Origin: Gimesia sp. | Lineage (GTDB): Bacteria > Planctomycetota > Planctomycetia > Planctomycetales > Planctomycetaceae | Assembly (NCBI RefSeq): GCF_040219335.1 | Contig: NZ_JAVJSQ010000029.1 | Coordinates: 186,001 to 250,000 of the forward strand | Length of the DNA stretch: 64,000 nucleotides | Direction: 5' to 3' | Shown here: positions 8,075 through 17,502 of the stretch, piece by piece | Layout of the letters: every line of letters starts with the position of its first letter | Numbering within the stretch: the first letter of the stretch is position 1 | Notes under the pieces: model-generated | Databases searched by the model: none | Told to the model about the DNA's origin: nothing | What the model saw: the letters and a program-made list of their open reading frames with translations, nothing else | Translations under genes and position numbers: made by a program

Positions 8075-10228
8075 ATGCCAAGCAAGAAAACTGTGTATGA
8101 GAAGCTATGTGACCTGGCCGGTAACCTGTGGTGGAGTTGGCAGCCTGACGTTACTCAGATTTTTCATCTGATTGACCCGGATCGATGGGCGGATTTAAAC
8201 CATAATCCGGTGCTGCTGCTGGAAGAATACAGTCCTGAGCAACTGGAAAAGAAACTGAGCAGCCTGAGTCTGCACTCTCGCGTGAACGTGGCTTATCGTC
8301 GCTGGCGGGAGTACATGGAGCGTTCGGAGACCTGGGGGTCGACCAACGCAACCATTCTGGGGCACCGCTGTGCGGCTTATTTTTCCGCGGAATTCGGGAT
8401 TCATGAATCGCTGCATATCTACTCCGGCGGTCTGGGAGTTTTGGCCGGTGACCATCTGAAAAGCTGCTCTGACCTGGGGCTGCCCCTGGTTGCTGTCGGC
8501 TTGTTCTACGGCGAAGGATATTTCTCGCAGCATATCGACAAAGAAGGCTGGCAGCAGGAATCGTACACGGAAGCCAAGACCAAAAATCTGCCGATCTCTC
8601 CCGCTTACACTCCTGATGGTAAGCCGGTGATGATTTCCGTGGCGACCCGTTCGGGGGAGATTTTTGCCAAGGTCTGGCGAATTGACGTCGGTCGCATCAA
8701 GCTGTATCTGCTGGATACCGATGTGCCGGAAAACAGTGAAGAGGATCGGAACCTGACCGCGCGTCTGTATGGCGGCGATCAGCGGACGCGTATCCGTCAG
8801 GAAATCATGCTGGGCATCGGCGGTGTACGGGCCCTGGCGGCGATTGGAATCAGTCCGAGTGTAATTCACATGAATGAAGGTCACTCCGCTTTTGCACCGC
8901 TGGAGCGGATCCGTGGTCGGATGCACGAAGATGGTTTCTCGTTCGACGACGCTCTGCGTGATGTCGCGGCATCTTGTGTCTTCACCACACATACCCCCGT
9001 ACCAGCCGGACACGACCGGTTTGATGCAGGCCTGGTGGAAGAACATGTGGGACCGCTGGGAGATCAGCTGGGGCTCGACCATCATGCGTTGATGGGACTG
9101 GGACGCGTCGATCCACAGAACGAAGGTGAGACCTTCTGTATGACCGTGCTCGCATTCAAGCTAAGCCGACTGGCGAATGCGGTTTCGAACCTGCACGGTG
9201 TTGTGAGCCGCCGGATGTGGGCTTCGCTCTGGCCGTGGCGGAGTGAAGAAGAAATTCCCATCGGGCATATCACCAACGGGGTGCACATGCCGACCTGGCT
9301 GGCAGCTCCCATGCGTGTGATTTACGACCGTGTCTTGCCGACCAAGTGGTACTATCGAACCGGTGAAGCCAGCGTCTGGGCGGGCATTGAAGAGATTACC
9401 CCCGGGGATTTGTGGGAGACGCATCAGGCATTGAAAAATCGTCTGATCATTTACGCCCGCGATCAGCTGGAAATCCAGGCACGGCGGCGTGGGACTTCAG
9501 AAGAAGAAGTTGGCCATCTGCGAAATGCACTGAACCCGGACGCGCTGCTGATCGGTTTTGCCCGTCGGTTCGCGCCTTATAAACGGGCGGACCTGGTGAT
9601 GAAGGACATGGAAAACTTCCTGAAGATCATCGAAGATTCCGAGCGGCCCGTGCAGTTCATCTTTGCGGGTAAAGCACACCCGGCCGATGAACGGGGTAAG
9701 CAGATCATTCAGCGGATCTTCAAGCTGACCCAGGAACCGCCGTTCCGTGGTAAGATCGTGCTGCTGGAAGATTATGACATCAACCTGGGACGTCACCTGG
9801 TACAGGGTGTTGACGTCTGGTTGAATAACCCACGGCGTCCTCTGGAAGCATCGGGTACCAGTGGTCAGAAGGTGGTGTTGAACGGTGGTTTAAACTGTTC
9901 CATCCTGGATGGCTGGTGGGCCGAAGCCTTCGATGGCAGCAACGGTTTTGCGATCGGCGAAGGTCGGACTCATGTCAACCAGGAGATTCAGGACGACCGC
10001 GACGGTGTGAACCTGATGCGGGTCCTGCGTGATGAAGTCATTCCGTTGTACTACGATCGAAACTACGATGACCTGCCTTTAGGCTGGATCCATCGCATGA
10101 AACGGGCGATCCGGACACTGGGCTGGCGGTTCAATGCGGACCGGATGGTGATGGACTATGCAGAGAAAATGTATCTGCCCGCCGCTGGTGGTCTGTCCAG
10201 CCAGATCAAGGGAGATTCCTCCCTGTAG
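8075..10228 (+). CDS. glgP: Alpha-glucan phosphorylase (GT35, short form)
   Basis: The enzyme releases glucose-1-phosphate from glycogen-type alpha-glucans using pyridoxal phosphate. It is about 717 residues from ATG 8075, which follows GGATGGA; a TTG at 8060 is possible. It belongs to the shorter bacterial/archaeal alpha-glucan phosphorylase group, with the N-terminal NLWWSWQPD segment (DUF3417 region). Later motifs are [56 protein letters not shown] and [15 protein letters not shown]. Lys599 in the last motif is the expected cofactor lysine. The gene is monocistronic and ends at a strong terminator. It implies glycogen storage in this organism. Confidence 0.94.
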   Translation: MPSKKTVYEKLCDLAGNLWWSWQPDVTQIFHLIDPDRWADLNHNPVLLLEEYSPEQLEKKLSSLSLHSRVNVAYRRWREYMERSETWGSTNATILGHRCAAYFSAEFGIHESLHIYSGGLGVLAGDHLKSCSDLGLPLVAVGLFYGEGYFSQHIDKEGWQQESYTEAKTKNLPISPAYTPDGKPVMISVATRSGEIFAKVWRIDVGRIKLYLLDTDVPENSEEDRNLTARLYGGDQRTRIRQEIMLGIGGVRALAAIGISPSVIHMNEGHSAFAPLERIRGRMHEDGFSFDDALRDVAASCVFTTHTPVPAGHDRFDAGLVEEHVGPLGDQLGLDHHALMGLGRVDPQNEGETFCMTVLAFKLSRLANAVSNLHGVVSRRMWASLWPWRSEEEIPIGHITNGVHMPTWLAAPMRVIYDRVLPTKWYYRTGEASVWAGIEEITPGDLWETHQALKNRLIIYARDQLEIQARRRGTSEEEVGHLRNALNPDALLIGFARRFAPYKRADLVMKDMENFLKIIEDSERPVQFIFAGKAHPADERGKQIIQRIFKLTQEPPFRGKIVLLEDYDINLGRHLVQGVDVWLNNPRRPLEASGTSGQKVVLNGGLNCSILDGWWAEAFDGSNGFAIGEGRTHVNQEIQDDRDGVNLMRVLRDEVIPLYYDRNYDDLPLGWIHRMKRAIRTLGWRFNADRMVMDYAEKMYLPAAGGLSSQIKGDSSL

Positions 10229-10267
10229 ACGGAACTGATCAATTCCACAGTCATGAAAATCGCTACA

Positions 10268-10314
10268 ACGGTCACAGGAGAGATGATCATTATTTCTCCT
10301 GTGACCGTTTTTTT
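10268..10314 (+). terminator. Rho-independent terminator after glgP
   Basis: A perfect 14-bp stem pairs 10268-10281 (ACGGTCACAGGAGA) with 10295-10308 around a 13-nt loop. It runs into a T-rich tract to 10314. Confidence 0.93.
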
Positions 10315-10418
10315 ATTAGGATCTGACAAAGCTGAAAGCGAAAGGGGATGGACTTGTAAAATCTGTGCTTCCCGGGAAACATGGGGGGCAATTGGGAGCT
10401 AATTTTTAGGTGAATCTA

Positions 10419-10482
10419 GTAATTCGCGAACGGGCCGACGGCGAAAGCACGGGCAGGAAGTTAAAGCCAGCCAGTTGCTTAC
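10419..10482 (+). ncRNA. Candidate structured leader, faintly like a c-di-GMP-I (GEMM) riboswitch
   Basis: Just before the sugar-transferase ATG at 10496, GTAA...GC(G)AAC at 10419-10431 can pair with GTTGC-TTAC at 10474-10482, closing a domain. Inside are GACGGCGAAAGC (10437-10448) and a small helix, GGC at 10452-10454 with GCC at 10466-10468. The order AAC / GACGxxxAAAGC / ACGGGC / AGCCAG / GTTGC resembles the second half of the GEMM-I consensus. The usual tetraloop-capped P1b helix is missing. An exopolysaccharide gene is a plausible c-di-GMP target. The match is suggestive only. Confidence 0.25.
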
Positions 10483-10495
10483 GAAGTGAGAAGCC

Positions 10496-11410
10496 ATGGC
10501 CTGCTCAAAATCTCCCGGTAGCAGAAAGCGTTTCCCCATGAGTTCAGTGCTGGCAAATCAATCAAAAACTCCCGTCAAAGGTACGATCCCACCCGGAGAA
10601 CTTTCGGATCTGGTGAAGGGCTATCTGGATGTGGAACTGTGGCGTTCCACGGGATGGCTGACCCGGCTGCATCTGGAAGAGCCGCGCGTGGATGTACGGT
10701 GTCTGTCAGAGCGAACTCGGCTGATCAAGCGTCTGTTGGACATCTTCGTATCAGCGACCATGCTGGTGATCCTGTCGCCGTTACTGCTCACGCTGATTGT
10801 GCTGGTCAAGCTGTCTTCACCCGGCCCCGCCATCTTCAAGCAGACCCGCGTTGGTCTGAATTACCGGAAGAAAAACAAAAACGATCGACGACAGGAACAG
10901 GTTGATCTGGCAGATTTGAACCTGTCCCGGGATCGTCGTGTTGCCGGCAATGACCGCCGCGATGAGCGCGGTTATGGAATGCCGTTCACGTTGTACAAGT
11001 TCCGTACGATGAGTGTAGATGCGGAAAAGAACGGCGCACAGTTCGCTGTCAAAGGAGATCCACGCGTGACGAAGCTGGGACGCTTCATGCGAAAGACGCG
11101 ACTCGATGAACTGCCACAACTCTGGAACGTACTCAAAGGTGAGATGTCACTGGTGGGGCCACGGCCGGAACGGCCTGAGTTCATCGAAGGCTTGAACAAA
11201 GAGATTCCAGGCTACATCGATCGGCTGGGCCTGAAGCCCGGGTTGACCGGAGTCGCCCAGATCGTCAACGGCTACGACAACAACGTGGAGAGTTTCCGTA
11301 GAAAGGTCTCTCTGGATCTGATGTATCTACAGAACTGCTGCATCTGGAACGACATCAAGATCCTCTTCAAGACGATCCGTGTGATTCTGACGGGGAGCGG
11401 GGCGCTGTAA
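10496..11410 (+). CDS. Polysaccharide-initiating sugar transferase (polyprenyl-phosphate type)
   Basis: The 304-residue protein belongs to the bacterial sugar transferase family (WcaJ/PglC-like). These membrane-bound phosphoglycosyl transferases place the first sugar on a polyprenyl phosphate for exopolysaccharide or similar glycans. It has LIKRLLDIFVSATMLVILSPLL at about 76-97 (membrane segment), SSPGPAIFKQTRVG, FTLYKFRTM at 164-172, TRLDELPQLWNVLKGEMSLVGPRPERPEF at about 201-229 and LKPGLTGVAQI. Between RVG120 and FTLYKF there is an unusual insert of about 40 residues, very rich in Arg/Asp/Lys. The start at 10496 could instead be Met15 (10538). No other glycan genes are adjacent. Confidence 0.92.
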   Translation: MACSKSPGSRKRFPMSSVLANQSKTPVKGTIPPGELSDLVKGYLDVELWRSTGWLTRLHLEEPRVDVRCLSERTRLIKRLLDIFVSATMLVILSPLLLTLIVLVKLSSPGPAIFKQTRVGLNYRKKNKNDRRQEQVDLADLNLSRDRRVAGNDRRDERGYGMPFTLYKFRTMSVDAEKNGAQFAVKGDPRVTKLGRFMRKTRLDELPQLWNVLKGEMSLVGPRPERPEFIEGLNKEIPGYIDRLGLKPGLTGVAQIVNGYDNNVESFRRKVSLDLMYLQNCCIWNDIKILFKTIRVILTGSGAL

Positions 11411-11855
11411 GCTCATCGGAATGTTTTCCAGTCAGGGAACTCAGGGATCGACCAATTTCAGGCCAGTAGAGAAAGAGGAACGCAGCGAGGAGCATGCCAA
11501 ATGTCTGTCGGTTTAACTGTTCCCGAATGACTTCTGCGGGAAGGAGCCCCTGCTGCGTTGCCCGGGGGCTGAAACTATATGCCGGGCCTGCGAGTAAAAA
11601 AAAGAAAAACCAGCCAACTGTAATTCCGGTCAGCGAGAGCCAGAGTGAAGTTCGTTCTTTCCAACTGGCTACGAGAGTTGCGAGCAGAGAACTGCCGTAA
11701 ATCAACCAGAAGCAGATGTTTTGATCACGGGTATCGATGACCGGCTTCTCTTGCCACTCTTGCAGGTGGTTCGTCCAGTACTCGTGGGCGAGAAACCAGC
11801 CCAGACCGGTGCCGAGAAGAATGCAGAGAGAGATCATGGTTTTAGAGCGAAACAT
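11367..11855 (-). CDS. Small membrane protein of unknown function
   Basis: The 162-residue protein has four likely membrane segments: ILLGTGLGWFLAHEYW near the N-terminus, FWLIYGSSLLATLVASW, LWLSLTGITVGWFFFFLLAGPAYSF, and FGMLLAAFLFLYW. A short hydrophilic Ser-rich tail follows. No family is recognised. Its last 44 bp overlap the end of the convergent sugar-transferase gene. The hydrophobic periodicity supports a real protein, but no domain does. Confidence 0.65.
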   Translation of the reverse strand: MFRSKTMISLCILLGTGLGWFLAHEYWTNHLQEWQEKPVIDTRDQNICFWLIYGSSLLATLVASWKERTSLWLSLTGITVGWFFFFLLAGPAYSFSPRATQQGLLPAEVIREQLNRQTFGMLLAAFLFLYWPEIGRSLSSLTGKHSDELTAPRSPSESHGSS

Positions 11856-12044
11856 GCCGATCTGCTTTCATTAAAATCCTCTTTCATTTTAATGAATCGT
11901 TGTTTCAACTCCCAACAAATTCATGCTGAGTATCGGATCTTCACCACGATTTGCTGTAAGAACAGTGCAACAATTTCACCTTGAGCCGCTGGTGTCATCG
12001 CATAGAATGCGATGCGTTTTAATAATGGTGACGTGTCATTCAGC

Positions 12045-12073
12045 AAATAAAAAACGCCCTGTTGCCAGGGCGT
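12045..12073 (-). terminator. Terminator for the Gfo/Idh/MocA gene
   Basis: On the minus strand, ACGCCCTG/CAGGGCGT (12054-12061 with 12066-12073, 4-nt loop) is followed by a run of T (plus-strand AATAAAAAA). It lies 31 bp beyond the stop of the oxidoreductase gene. Confidence 0.85.
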
Positions 12074-12103
12074 GGGTGAAATTCATTGTCGCTATGGCAG
12101 CGA

Positions 12104-13390
12104 TCAGGTGGTTTCCGGGAAGTGGCTGAGTTCCAGAGTATTAGCGGGAGCCATCTTCTCGTTTTCGGTATCCCAGCCCATCATCTGGCCGGACCGCCAT
12201 GATTCGTTGGCCATGTTGACGGCGACGACGCCCGCCAGTCCGAGTTCGGTCGGGCAGTTGAGTGGTTCGCCGTTGCGCAGATGGTTCTGCAGGTTCGTAT
12301 GATGCAGCTTCGTATCTTCTGCACCCGACTTTTTATGCTCCGCAAGCACTTTGCCGTCTTTGTCTTTGGCGACCCAGCCTTCACGGGTGAAGTAGAGCGT
12401 GCCACGATAGCCGCGGATCAGGTGATCGATGCCCACCCGGTTGCTCATGGTACCCAGCACGTAAACGGTCATGCCTCGCGGGTACTCGCAGATCATTTCG
12501 AAGTTATCCGGCAGGTTGCGACCATCGTTCCATTGCCAGATTCCGCCCATCCCAACGACACGTCGTGGATAGAGCAGGTTACAGGCCTTCATGATGCGGG
12601 TGATGCGGTGAATGAACAGGTCGGTGCAGATACCGCCCGAATACTGTCCATAGTTCCGCCATTCGAAGTAGTGGTGCGGATTCCAGTCGATCTTCGGTGC
12701 TTTACCGAGCCAGGCGTTCCAGTCGAGGTCGGCCGGTTTGGGGTCATTGTCTTTCAGACCGGGACGACGCCAGGGACCCTGTTCGCCGTAACGACGCACG
12801 TATTCGATCTGGGCCTGCACAACCTGACCGAGCACTCCCTCTTCGATGGCCTTGGCCGCGGAAGAGTAAGAATCGTCAGACATGCCCTGCACACCAACCT
12901 GGATCGGCAGCTTAGTCTCTTTCTGCTTTTTGATGACTGCCTGAGCTTCGGGGATGCTGTGCGTCATCGGTTTTTCACAGTAGACCGCTTTGCCGGCGTC
13001 GAGGGCATCGATGGTCATCTGGGAGTGCCAGTGTTCCGGCGTCGCGATCGTGACATAGTCGATGTCCTTGATCTCGAGCACTTTCTGGTAGTCACCGAAT
13101 GAGTGTTGTGCGCCAGTTTTGGTTTTGCCTTCTTCTGCCCGGGTTTGCCAGCAGTCGGCAACGGCGATCGCTTCGAGATTATTCTTATCTTTGATCGCGT
13201 TGAACGTATTCATGTGGGCGTTGGCCATGCCGCCCGCACCGATAAATCCGATGCGAATCCGGTCGTTGGCGCCCAGGATGCTGGCATAACTTTTTGCGGT
13301 CCAGGCCAGACCGGCGGCTGCGGCACCGCCGGTGCGGAGGAAACTTCTGCGCGTGACTTCGCTGGAAGCCGGTTGCTGTTCAGAGCTCAT
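12104..13390 (-). CDS. Tat-exported Gfo/Idh/MocA-family oxidoreductase
   Basis: This is a 428-residue NAD(P)-dependent dehydrogenase-like protein. The N-terminus carries a twin-arginine signal (TRRSFLRTGGAAAAGLAW), so it is folded with its cofactor before export. The Rossmann motif GFIGAGGMANAHMNTF is followed by TIATPEHWHSQM and the family signature GKAVYCEKPMTHS. A substrate domain containing GGICTDLFIHR follows. Planctomycetes carry many such proteins, usually linked to sugar or sugar-derivative catabolism. Here it lies 54 bp downstream of a DUF1080 protein on the same strand, which supports a role in glycan breakdown. The exact substrate cannot be read from sequence. Confidence 0.93.
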   Translation of the reverse strand: MSSEQQPASSEVTRRSFLRTGGAAAAGLAWTAKSYASILGANDRIRIGFIGAGGMANAHMNTFNAIKDKNNLEAIAVADCWQTRAEEGKTKTGAQHSFGDYQKVLEIKDIDYVTIATPEHWHSQMTIDALDAGKAVYCEKPMTHSIPEAQAVIKKQKETKLPIQVGVQGMSDDSYSSAAKAIEEGVLGQVVQAQIEYVRRYGEQGPWRRPGLKDNDPKPADLDWNAWLGKAPKIDWNPHHYFEWRNYGQYSGGICTDLFIHRITRIMKACNLLYPRRVVGMGGIWQWNDGRNLPDNFEMICEYPRGMTVYVLGTMSNRVGIDHLIRGYRGTLYFTREGWVAKDKDGKVLAEHKKSGAEDTKLHHTNLQNHLRNGEPLNCPTELGLAGVVAVNMANESWRSGQMMGWDTENEKMAPANTLELSHFPETT

Positions 13391-13444
13391 ACGTACTTTT
13401 CCTGTTGTCGAGGTGGGAAGAATCAGATTCCGTCTGGAGCGCGA

Positions 13445-14125
13445 CTATTTGAGTTCTTTGATTCGGAAATCTTTGAACTCGATTTCGGCGCCATGGCCGC
13501 ACAGACAGATATAGCCTTTGTCCCGTTTGAGGCCGGGATGATCTTTGTGATCGATCGTGCCATTCTTCTTGGCGTCACCCATGTCATAGTCCAGAATAAC
13601 AGTGCCGTTGAGGGTCACTTTGACATGGTTGCCATTCACGAGAACTTCCTGAGTGTTCCATTCTCCTACCGGATTCAGATAGCCACGCTTGGCAGCAGCT
13701 GTTCCGTAGAGCGAACCGTGGAACTGATAGTCCTGCAGCTTGGCATATTTTTCAGCGGTGTTGTCCAGGATCTGAAGTTCTTTACCGGCATAGGCAGGGC
13801 TGGTTTTGGGTTTCAGGGGAACGTGGAAACCGATTCCGTTGTTGGCACCGGCATCGAGTTTGAAATCAAAACGCAGCACGAAGTTGGAGTATTCTTTATC
13901 CGTGAAGAGATTTCCGCCACTCTCTTTCTTACTGATCAGCATGCCATCTTTGACGAAGTACCCGTCGGTTGCACCTTGCCAGCCATCCAGATTCTTACCA
14001 TTGAAGATGCTGACGAAATCGCTTTCGCAGTGTTCTTCAGCGCTCAGGGGGGCTGTGACGGTAACCATCAGACCGGCGATGGTCAGCAGAGAGAGGGTAA
14101 AGATTTTACGGGCAGTCAGAAGCAT
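13445..14125 (-). CDS. Exported DUF1080 (3-keto-disaccharide hydrolase-type) protein
   Basis: The 226-residue protein has a signal peptide (LSLLTIAGLMVTVTAPLSAEE) and a single DUF1080 beta-sandwich domain. Family marks are FVSIFNGKNLDGWQG, YFVKDGMLISKKESGGNLFTDKEYSNF, GANNGIGFHVP, EWNTQEVLVNGNHVKVTLNG and GYICLCGHGAEIEFKDFRIKEL. The family includes laminarinase/lectin-like folds and 3-keto-glycoside hydrolases. A pairing with a Gfo/Idh/MocA dehydrogenase fits oxidation of a sugar to a 3-keto form and its cleavage, but that link is inference. It is the first gene of a two-gene unit. Confidence 0.9.
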   Translation of the reverse strand: MLLTARKIFTLSLLTIAGLMVTVTAPLSAEEHCESDFVSIFNGKNLDGWQGATDGYFVKDGMLISKKESGGNLFTDKEYSNFVLRFDFKLDAGANNGIGFHVPLKPKTSPAYAGKELQILDNTAEKYAKLQDYQFHGSLYGTAAAKRGYLNPVGEWNTQEVLVNGNHVKVTLNGTVILDYDMGDAKKNGTIDHKDHPGLKRDKGYICLCGHGAEIEFKDFRIKELK

Positions 14126-14361
14126 AGCGTTGATTCCTTGAATTCAGCTGTTATTCAGTTAAGCAGGAAGGAAAAATCCTGTGATATTTAAGGATCTTTA
14201 ATAAGGAGAGTATTTTGAGCATACCAAAGAGAGATTACCAGAATCAATGGAAAAGCTCGTGAAAGCACTGGGTTTTTTGTTTGAGGTGATTTCGATTAGA
14301 ATGCACTTTCGACGCTTCCATTGCTAACTGATTTCTCACATCTAATAAAAGACGAATTAAT

Positions 14362-15450
14362 ATGAATACCGAGCACGAGGCCACTTCCGATGTCGCCACA
14401 CTTCACTGGGTGGGTGGAACAGATGGATATCTGAAGATGATCGATCAGACCCTGCTGCCGACCGAGTACAAAGAGATTGAATGTCACGATGTCGAAACGG
14501 TCTGGGAGGCGATTAAAAGGTTGAGTGTACGCGGCGCACCAGCGATCGGGATCGCAGCCGCCTATGGTGTGGTGGTAGGATTGCAGACGGAAGCAGGCAC
14601 TTCGCGTGCGGAGTTTGATCAACGACTGAAAACCGTTGCCGCGTATCTGGCTGGGAGCCGGCCGACGGCGGTGAACCTGTTCTGGGCACTCGATCGATTG
14701 CAGAAGCTGGCTGCGGATGCAGCGGATCTGGACAGCGGTGAAATGCATGCGCTGCTGCTGGAAGAAGCGCGGCGGATTGAAGTCGAAGACCTGGAGATGT
14801 GTCATAAAATCGGTGAAGTAGGAGCCGCGTTGCTCTCTCCCGGCGATGGTGTGCTGACACACTGTAACGCCGGCGGCCTGGCGACTTCGGGTGGAGGGAC
14901 GGCCCTGGCGGTGTTCTTCGAAGCTGCCAAGCAGGGGAAGGGGATTCACGTTTACGCCGACGAGACCCGTCCGTTATTACAGGGGGCACGACTGACGACC
15001 TGGGAACTGATGCAGCGGAATGTTCCCGTGACTCTCATCAGTGACTCGATGGCGGGCTGGGTCATGAAAGAAGGAAAAATCCAGGCCGTGGTGACCGGAG
15101 CGGACCGGATTGCAGCCAATGGTGATTCCGCGAACAAGATCGGCACGTATTCCGTCGCGCTGCTGGCGAGCCTGCACGATATTCCCTTTTATATTGCCGC
15201 TCCGTCCAGTACGTTCGACTTAAGCCTGGAAAGCGGTGCCGAGATTCCGATTGAGGAACGGCAGCCGGAAGAGATCACCAATGGATTTGGTAAACAGACT
15301 GCGCCAGAAGGTGTTGATGTTTACAACCCCGCGTTTGATGTGACTCCCGCCAAATTTATTCGGGGGATCATCACCGAACGGGGACTGATTCAGCCTGTCA
15401 CGAAAGAGCAGGTTTTGCGCGTTCTTAACTCAGAACCGGTGCAGAGTTAA
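14362..15450 (+). CDS. mtnA: S-methyl-5-thioribose-1-phosphate isomerase
   Basis: The 362-residue enzyme converts methylthioribose-1-phosphate to methylthioribulose-1-phosphate in methionine salvage. Diagnostic stretches are RGAPAIGIAAAYG, LTHCNAGGLATSG with catalytic Cys168, YADETRPLLQGARLTTWEL, and VVTGADRIAANGDSANKIGTY with catalytic Asp248. It belongs to the eIF-2B-alpha-like fold, but these motifs separate MtnA from regulatory eIF2B subunits. It has its own promoter region and no other salvage genes beside it. It is convergent with the next gene, 21 bp apart. Confidence 0.96.
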   Translation: MNTEHEATSDVATLHWVGGTDGYLKMIDQTLLPTEYKEIECHDVETVWEAIKRLSVRGAPAIGIAAAYGVVVGLQTEAGTSRAEFDQRLKTVAAYLAGSRPTAVNLFWALDRLQKLAADAADLDSGEMHALLLEEARRIEVEDLEMCHKIGEVGAALLSPGDGVLTHCNAGGLATSGGGTALAVFFEAAKQGKGIHVYADETRPLLQGARLTTWELMQRNVPVTLISDSMAGWVMKEGKIQAVVTGADRIAANGDSANKIGTYSVALLASLHDIPFYIAAPSSTFDLSLESGAEIPIEERQPEEITNGFGKQTAPEGVDVYNPAFDVTPAKFIRGIITERGLIQPVTKEQVLRVLNSEPVQS

Positions 15451-15471
15451 GCCAGGAGTGACTGTGTTTGA

Positions 15472-16218
15472 TCAGCGGTTAATGTAAACCGGGTTCTGGT
15501 TGTAGCCGGGAGCATTCGCAGGGTACTGCGGCTGCATCTGCTGAGGCTGTGGTTGATATTGCTGTGGCTGGTACTGCTGCTGTGGGTACTGAGATTGCTC
15601 GTACTGTGGCTGCTGATTCTGATAAGACGACTGAGGGAAGTTGCGCGGTTGAGGCTGATATCCGCTCTGGGGCTGGTAATTGTTCTGCTGCTGGTAGTTG
15701 TTACTTTGCTGCTGGTACTCCACCGGTACCATGCCCCGTTGAGGCTGGTAGTAAGAAGAAGAACTCTTCTGGTCGATACGCTTTTCCTGGAACTCGCGTT
15801 TGCGTTTCTGGATTTCTTCGATGTCTTCCTCGCGAGGAGGCAGAGCGTAGTTCTTCCAGGCTGCCTGCTCATGGTATCGATTCCAGAAGTGCTGCGAGTA
15901 AGCCAGCTGTGGGGTAATTCCCCAGCCGTTAGCTGTCTGAGTCTGAGACAGGACGTGCCGGTAGTTATAAGGCTTGAAGTAGTGATAGCCACTGTAGGGG
16001 GAAATTTCCTGGAAGTAACCGTGCTGCCAGGGGTATTGCGAATCGAAGGGATAAAGTGGATCCCCAAAGATGCCGCCCGTGACACCAGCGCTGGTCATAG
16101 GGGTACCTTCATTGTAGGGAACTTCAGTCATACCGTAAGCACCATAGGTCTGGTTGGGGAGCGATGGGTCACCGCCGACTGCGGCCGCGATTGCCAGAGC
16201 GAGAAAAGTGGTCGACAT
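15472..16218 (-). CDS. Exported Tyr/Gln/Pro-rich protein, unknown function
   Basis: This is about 248 residues from ATG 16218, which has AGAGGAAA upstream. The N-terminus is a short hydrophobic stretch (TTFLALAIAAAVGG) that may serve as an export signal. The middle is Tyr- and aromatic-rich, including YHYFKPYNYRHV. A short charged helix (EEDIEEIQKRKREFQEKR) leads to a low-complexity Gln/Tyr/Pro tail. No domain is recognised. It is divergent from another exported protein at 16771 that contains a similar YYFPSYSYRRP motif. I infer a structural surface or periplasmic role. Confidence 0.75.
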   Translation of the reverse strand: MSTTFLALAIAAAVGGDPSLPNQTYGAYGMTEVPYNEGTPMTSAGVTGGIFGDPLYPFDSQYPWQHGYFQEISPYSGYHYFKPYNYRHVLSQTQTANGWGITPQLAYSQHFWNRYHEQAAWKNYALPPREEDIEEIQKRKREFQEKRIDQKSSSSYYQPQRGMVPVEYQQQSNNYQQQNNYQPQSGYQPQPRNFPQSSYQNQQPQYEQSQYPQQQYQPQQYQPQPQQMQPQYPANAPGYNQNPVYINR

Positions 16219-16770
16219 AGCTGAATTTCCTCTGTATGAAAAACAGAGTTCCTGTTTATCTGAAACCATAATAATTGGGTGATTTCGTCAGCGCAAACTG
16301 ATGGCGCTGGTATCTACTTTATCGGATATCGTAGCGGGCATACCTTCAGGCTCATCACAAAATTCACAGCGGGTAGATCACATACGCGCGCTACAACCTG
16401 AATATTTTCAAATCGGGTTAGAGCATCCAGTCAAACTGAACCGGCAGATTCTGCCGAAACCGGGGCGGGAACTCCTCAATTAACAGAGATTCCCGTTCAG
16501 GCATCAAAAAATGGTGTAGGTTTGAGTGTCATCGCGAAAAACTCCTCGCTGGTGGGTTGCGCCACGATCAATCGAGCGGACTTGGAATGTTGTTCAGTTC
16601 CAGAGCGAATTTCTCAACCGGGATTTCTGGGAATGAACTGGAGTTTTTGGTGCTCATTCATAAATTGAACATAGATATTTCAGGCATGTCTATTCGCAGG
16701 CGTGCCTGCTGACGAGCGATCATCATCATTGATGGTGTTTTTAATTACATACATGAGGTAGAAGAGACTT
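16219..16770. other. Divergent intergenic region, no gene seen
   Basis: This 552-bp region separates two exported Tyr/Pro-rich proteins and must hold both promoters. A small perfect hairpin (CGGCAG-ATT-CTGCCG, 16442-16456) is present. I see no convincing open frame, RNA motif or repeat. Confidence 0.4.
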
Positions 16771-17454
16771 ATGAAACCACATGCGAAAATATCATCTCTG
16801 ATGTTGATGATCTGCATTTGCGCCAGTCCCGTGTTTGCAGATGATGCACTAATTCCCGGAGCCGATCTGGGGAAAGCTGGGACTTTGCCCCCACCTCCCC
16901 CTCCGCGGGGAGTCGCTCCACAGCCCGATCCGGCCGCGAATGTGCCTTCTCCTTATAATACGCCTGCTCCCTATCACAATCAGCCACAACAACAGCAGCC
17001 TCAGGTACCTCCACAGGTACAGCAGCAACAGCAGGGGAATTATCCCCCCGCAGATCCGGATGCGTTGACTCATCCTGTGCCAGGATATTCGGGAGGTCCC
17101 TACGTTAAAGGAGGCAATCAGTACTGGTTACCCAACAACCAGGTGCCTCAGGTGGGGAGTCCTTATTACTATAGTGCAACACAGGGAGCCGGTGGAACCT
17201 ATGGGATGACAAGCCCACAGGTGGGAATTCAGGCCGGTCAGACGTGGTATGGTGGTCATGGTGAAGTGAACACAGGTCAGCAGAATCAGGCGTTGATGGG
17301 CAGTGGGGGGGACCCGTACACGCGGCACTTCGGCCCCGGTTTCTACCGCTCTAATGAATACGGCCACTACTACTTTCCGTCATACAGCTACCGTCGTCCC
17401 TGGTACAATCCGGGAGCACCCACTTACAACCGCGATACCAATTACCGTTGGTAA
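16771..17454 (+). CDS. Exported Pro/Gln/Tyr-rich protein, unknown function
   Basis: The 227-residue protein has a signal peptide (ISSLMLMICICASPVFADD). A long Pro/Gln segment follows (PPPPPPRG, QQQQPQVPPQVQQQQQG), then a Gly/Tyr-rich part, and an aromatic C-terminal motif YYFPSYSYRRPWYNPGAP. The composition suggests an extended, non-globular envelope or surface protein. It is followed by a good terminator, so it is probably monocistronic. The C-terminal aromatic motif resembles one in the divergent neighbour at 15472-16218. Confidence 0.75.
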   Translation: MKPHAKISSLMLMICICASPVFADDALIPGADLGKAGTLPPPPPPRGVAPQPDPAANVPSPYNTPAPYHNQPQQQQPQVPPQVQQQQQGNYPPADPDALTHPVPGYSGGPYVKGGNQYWLPNNQVPQVGSPYYYSATQGAGGTYGMTSPQVGIQAGQTWYGGHGEVNTGQQNQALMGSGGDPYTRHFGPGFYRSNEYGHYYFPSYSYRRPWYNPGAPTYNRDTNYRW

Positions 17455-17502
17455 GTTTCGACCAAATGACAACTTAGCGTAACTGATTCCATTTCAATCT
17501 CA

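Noticed and set aside
12281..14191. Two long plus-strand frames (273 and 362 codons)
   Set aside because: They are antisense to the Gfo/Idh/MocA and DUF1080 genes, both of which have signal sequences and family motifs. The plus-strand frames have none.
15553..16224. 223-codon hydrophobic plus-strand frame
   Set aside because: It is antisense to the Gln/Tyr-rich protein; Gln codons read backwards give Leu-rich peptides, which mimics membrane segments.
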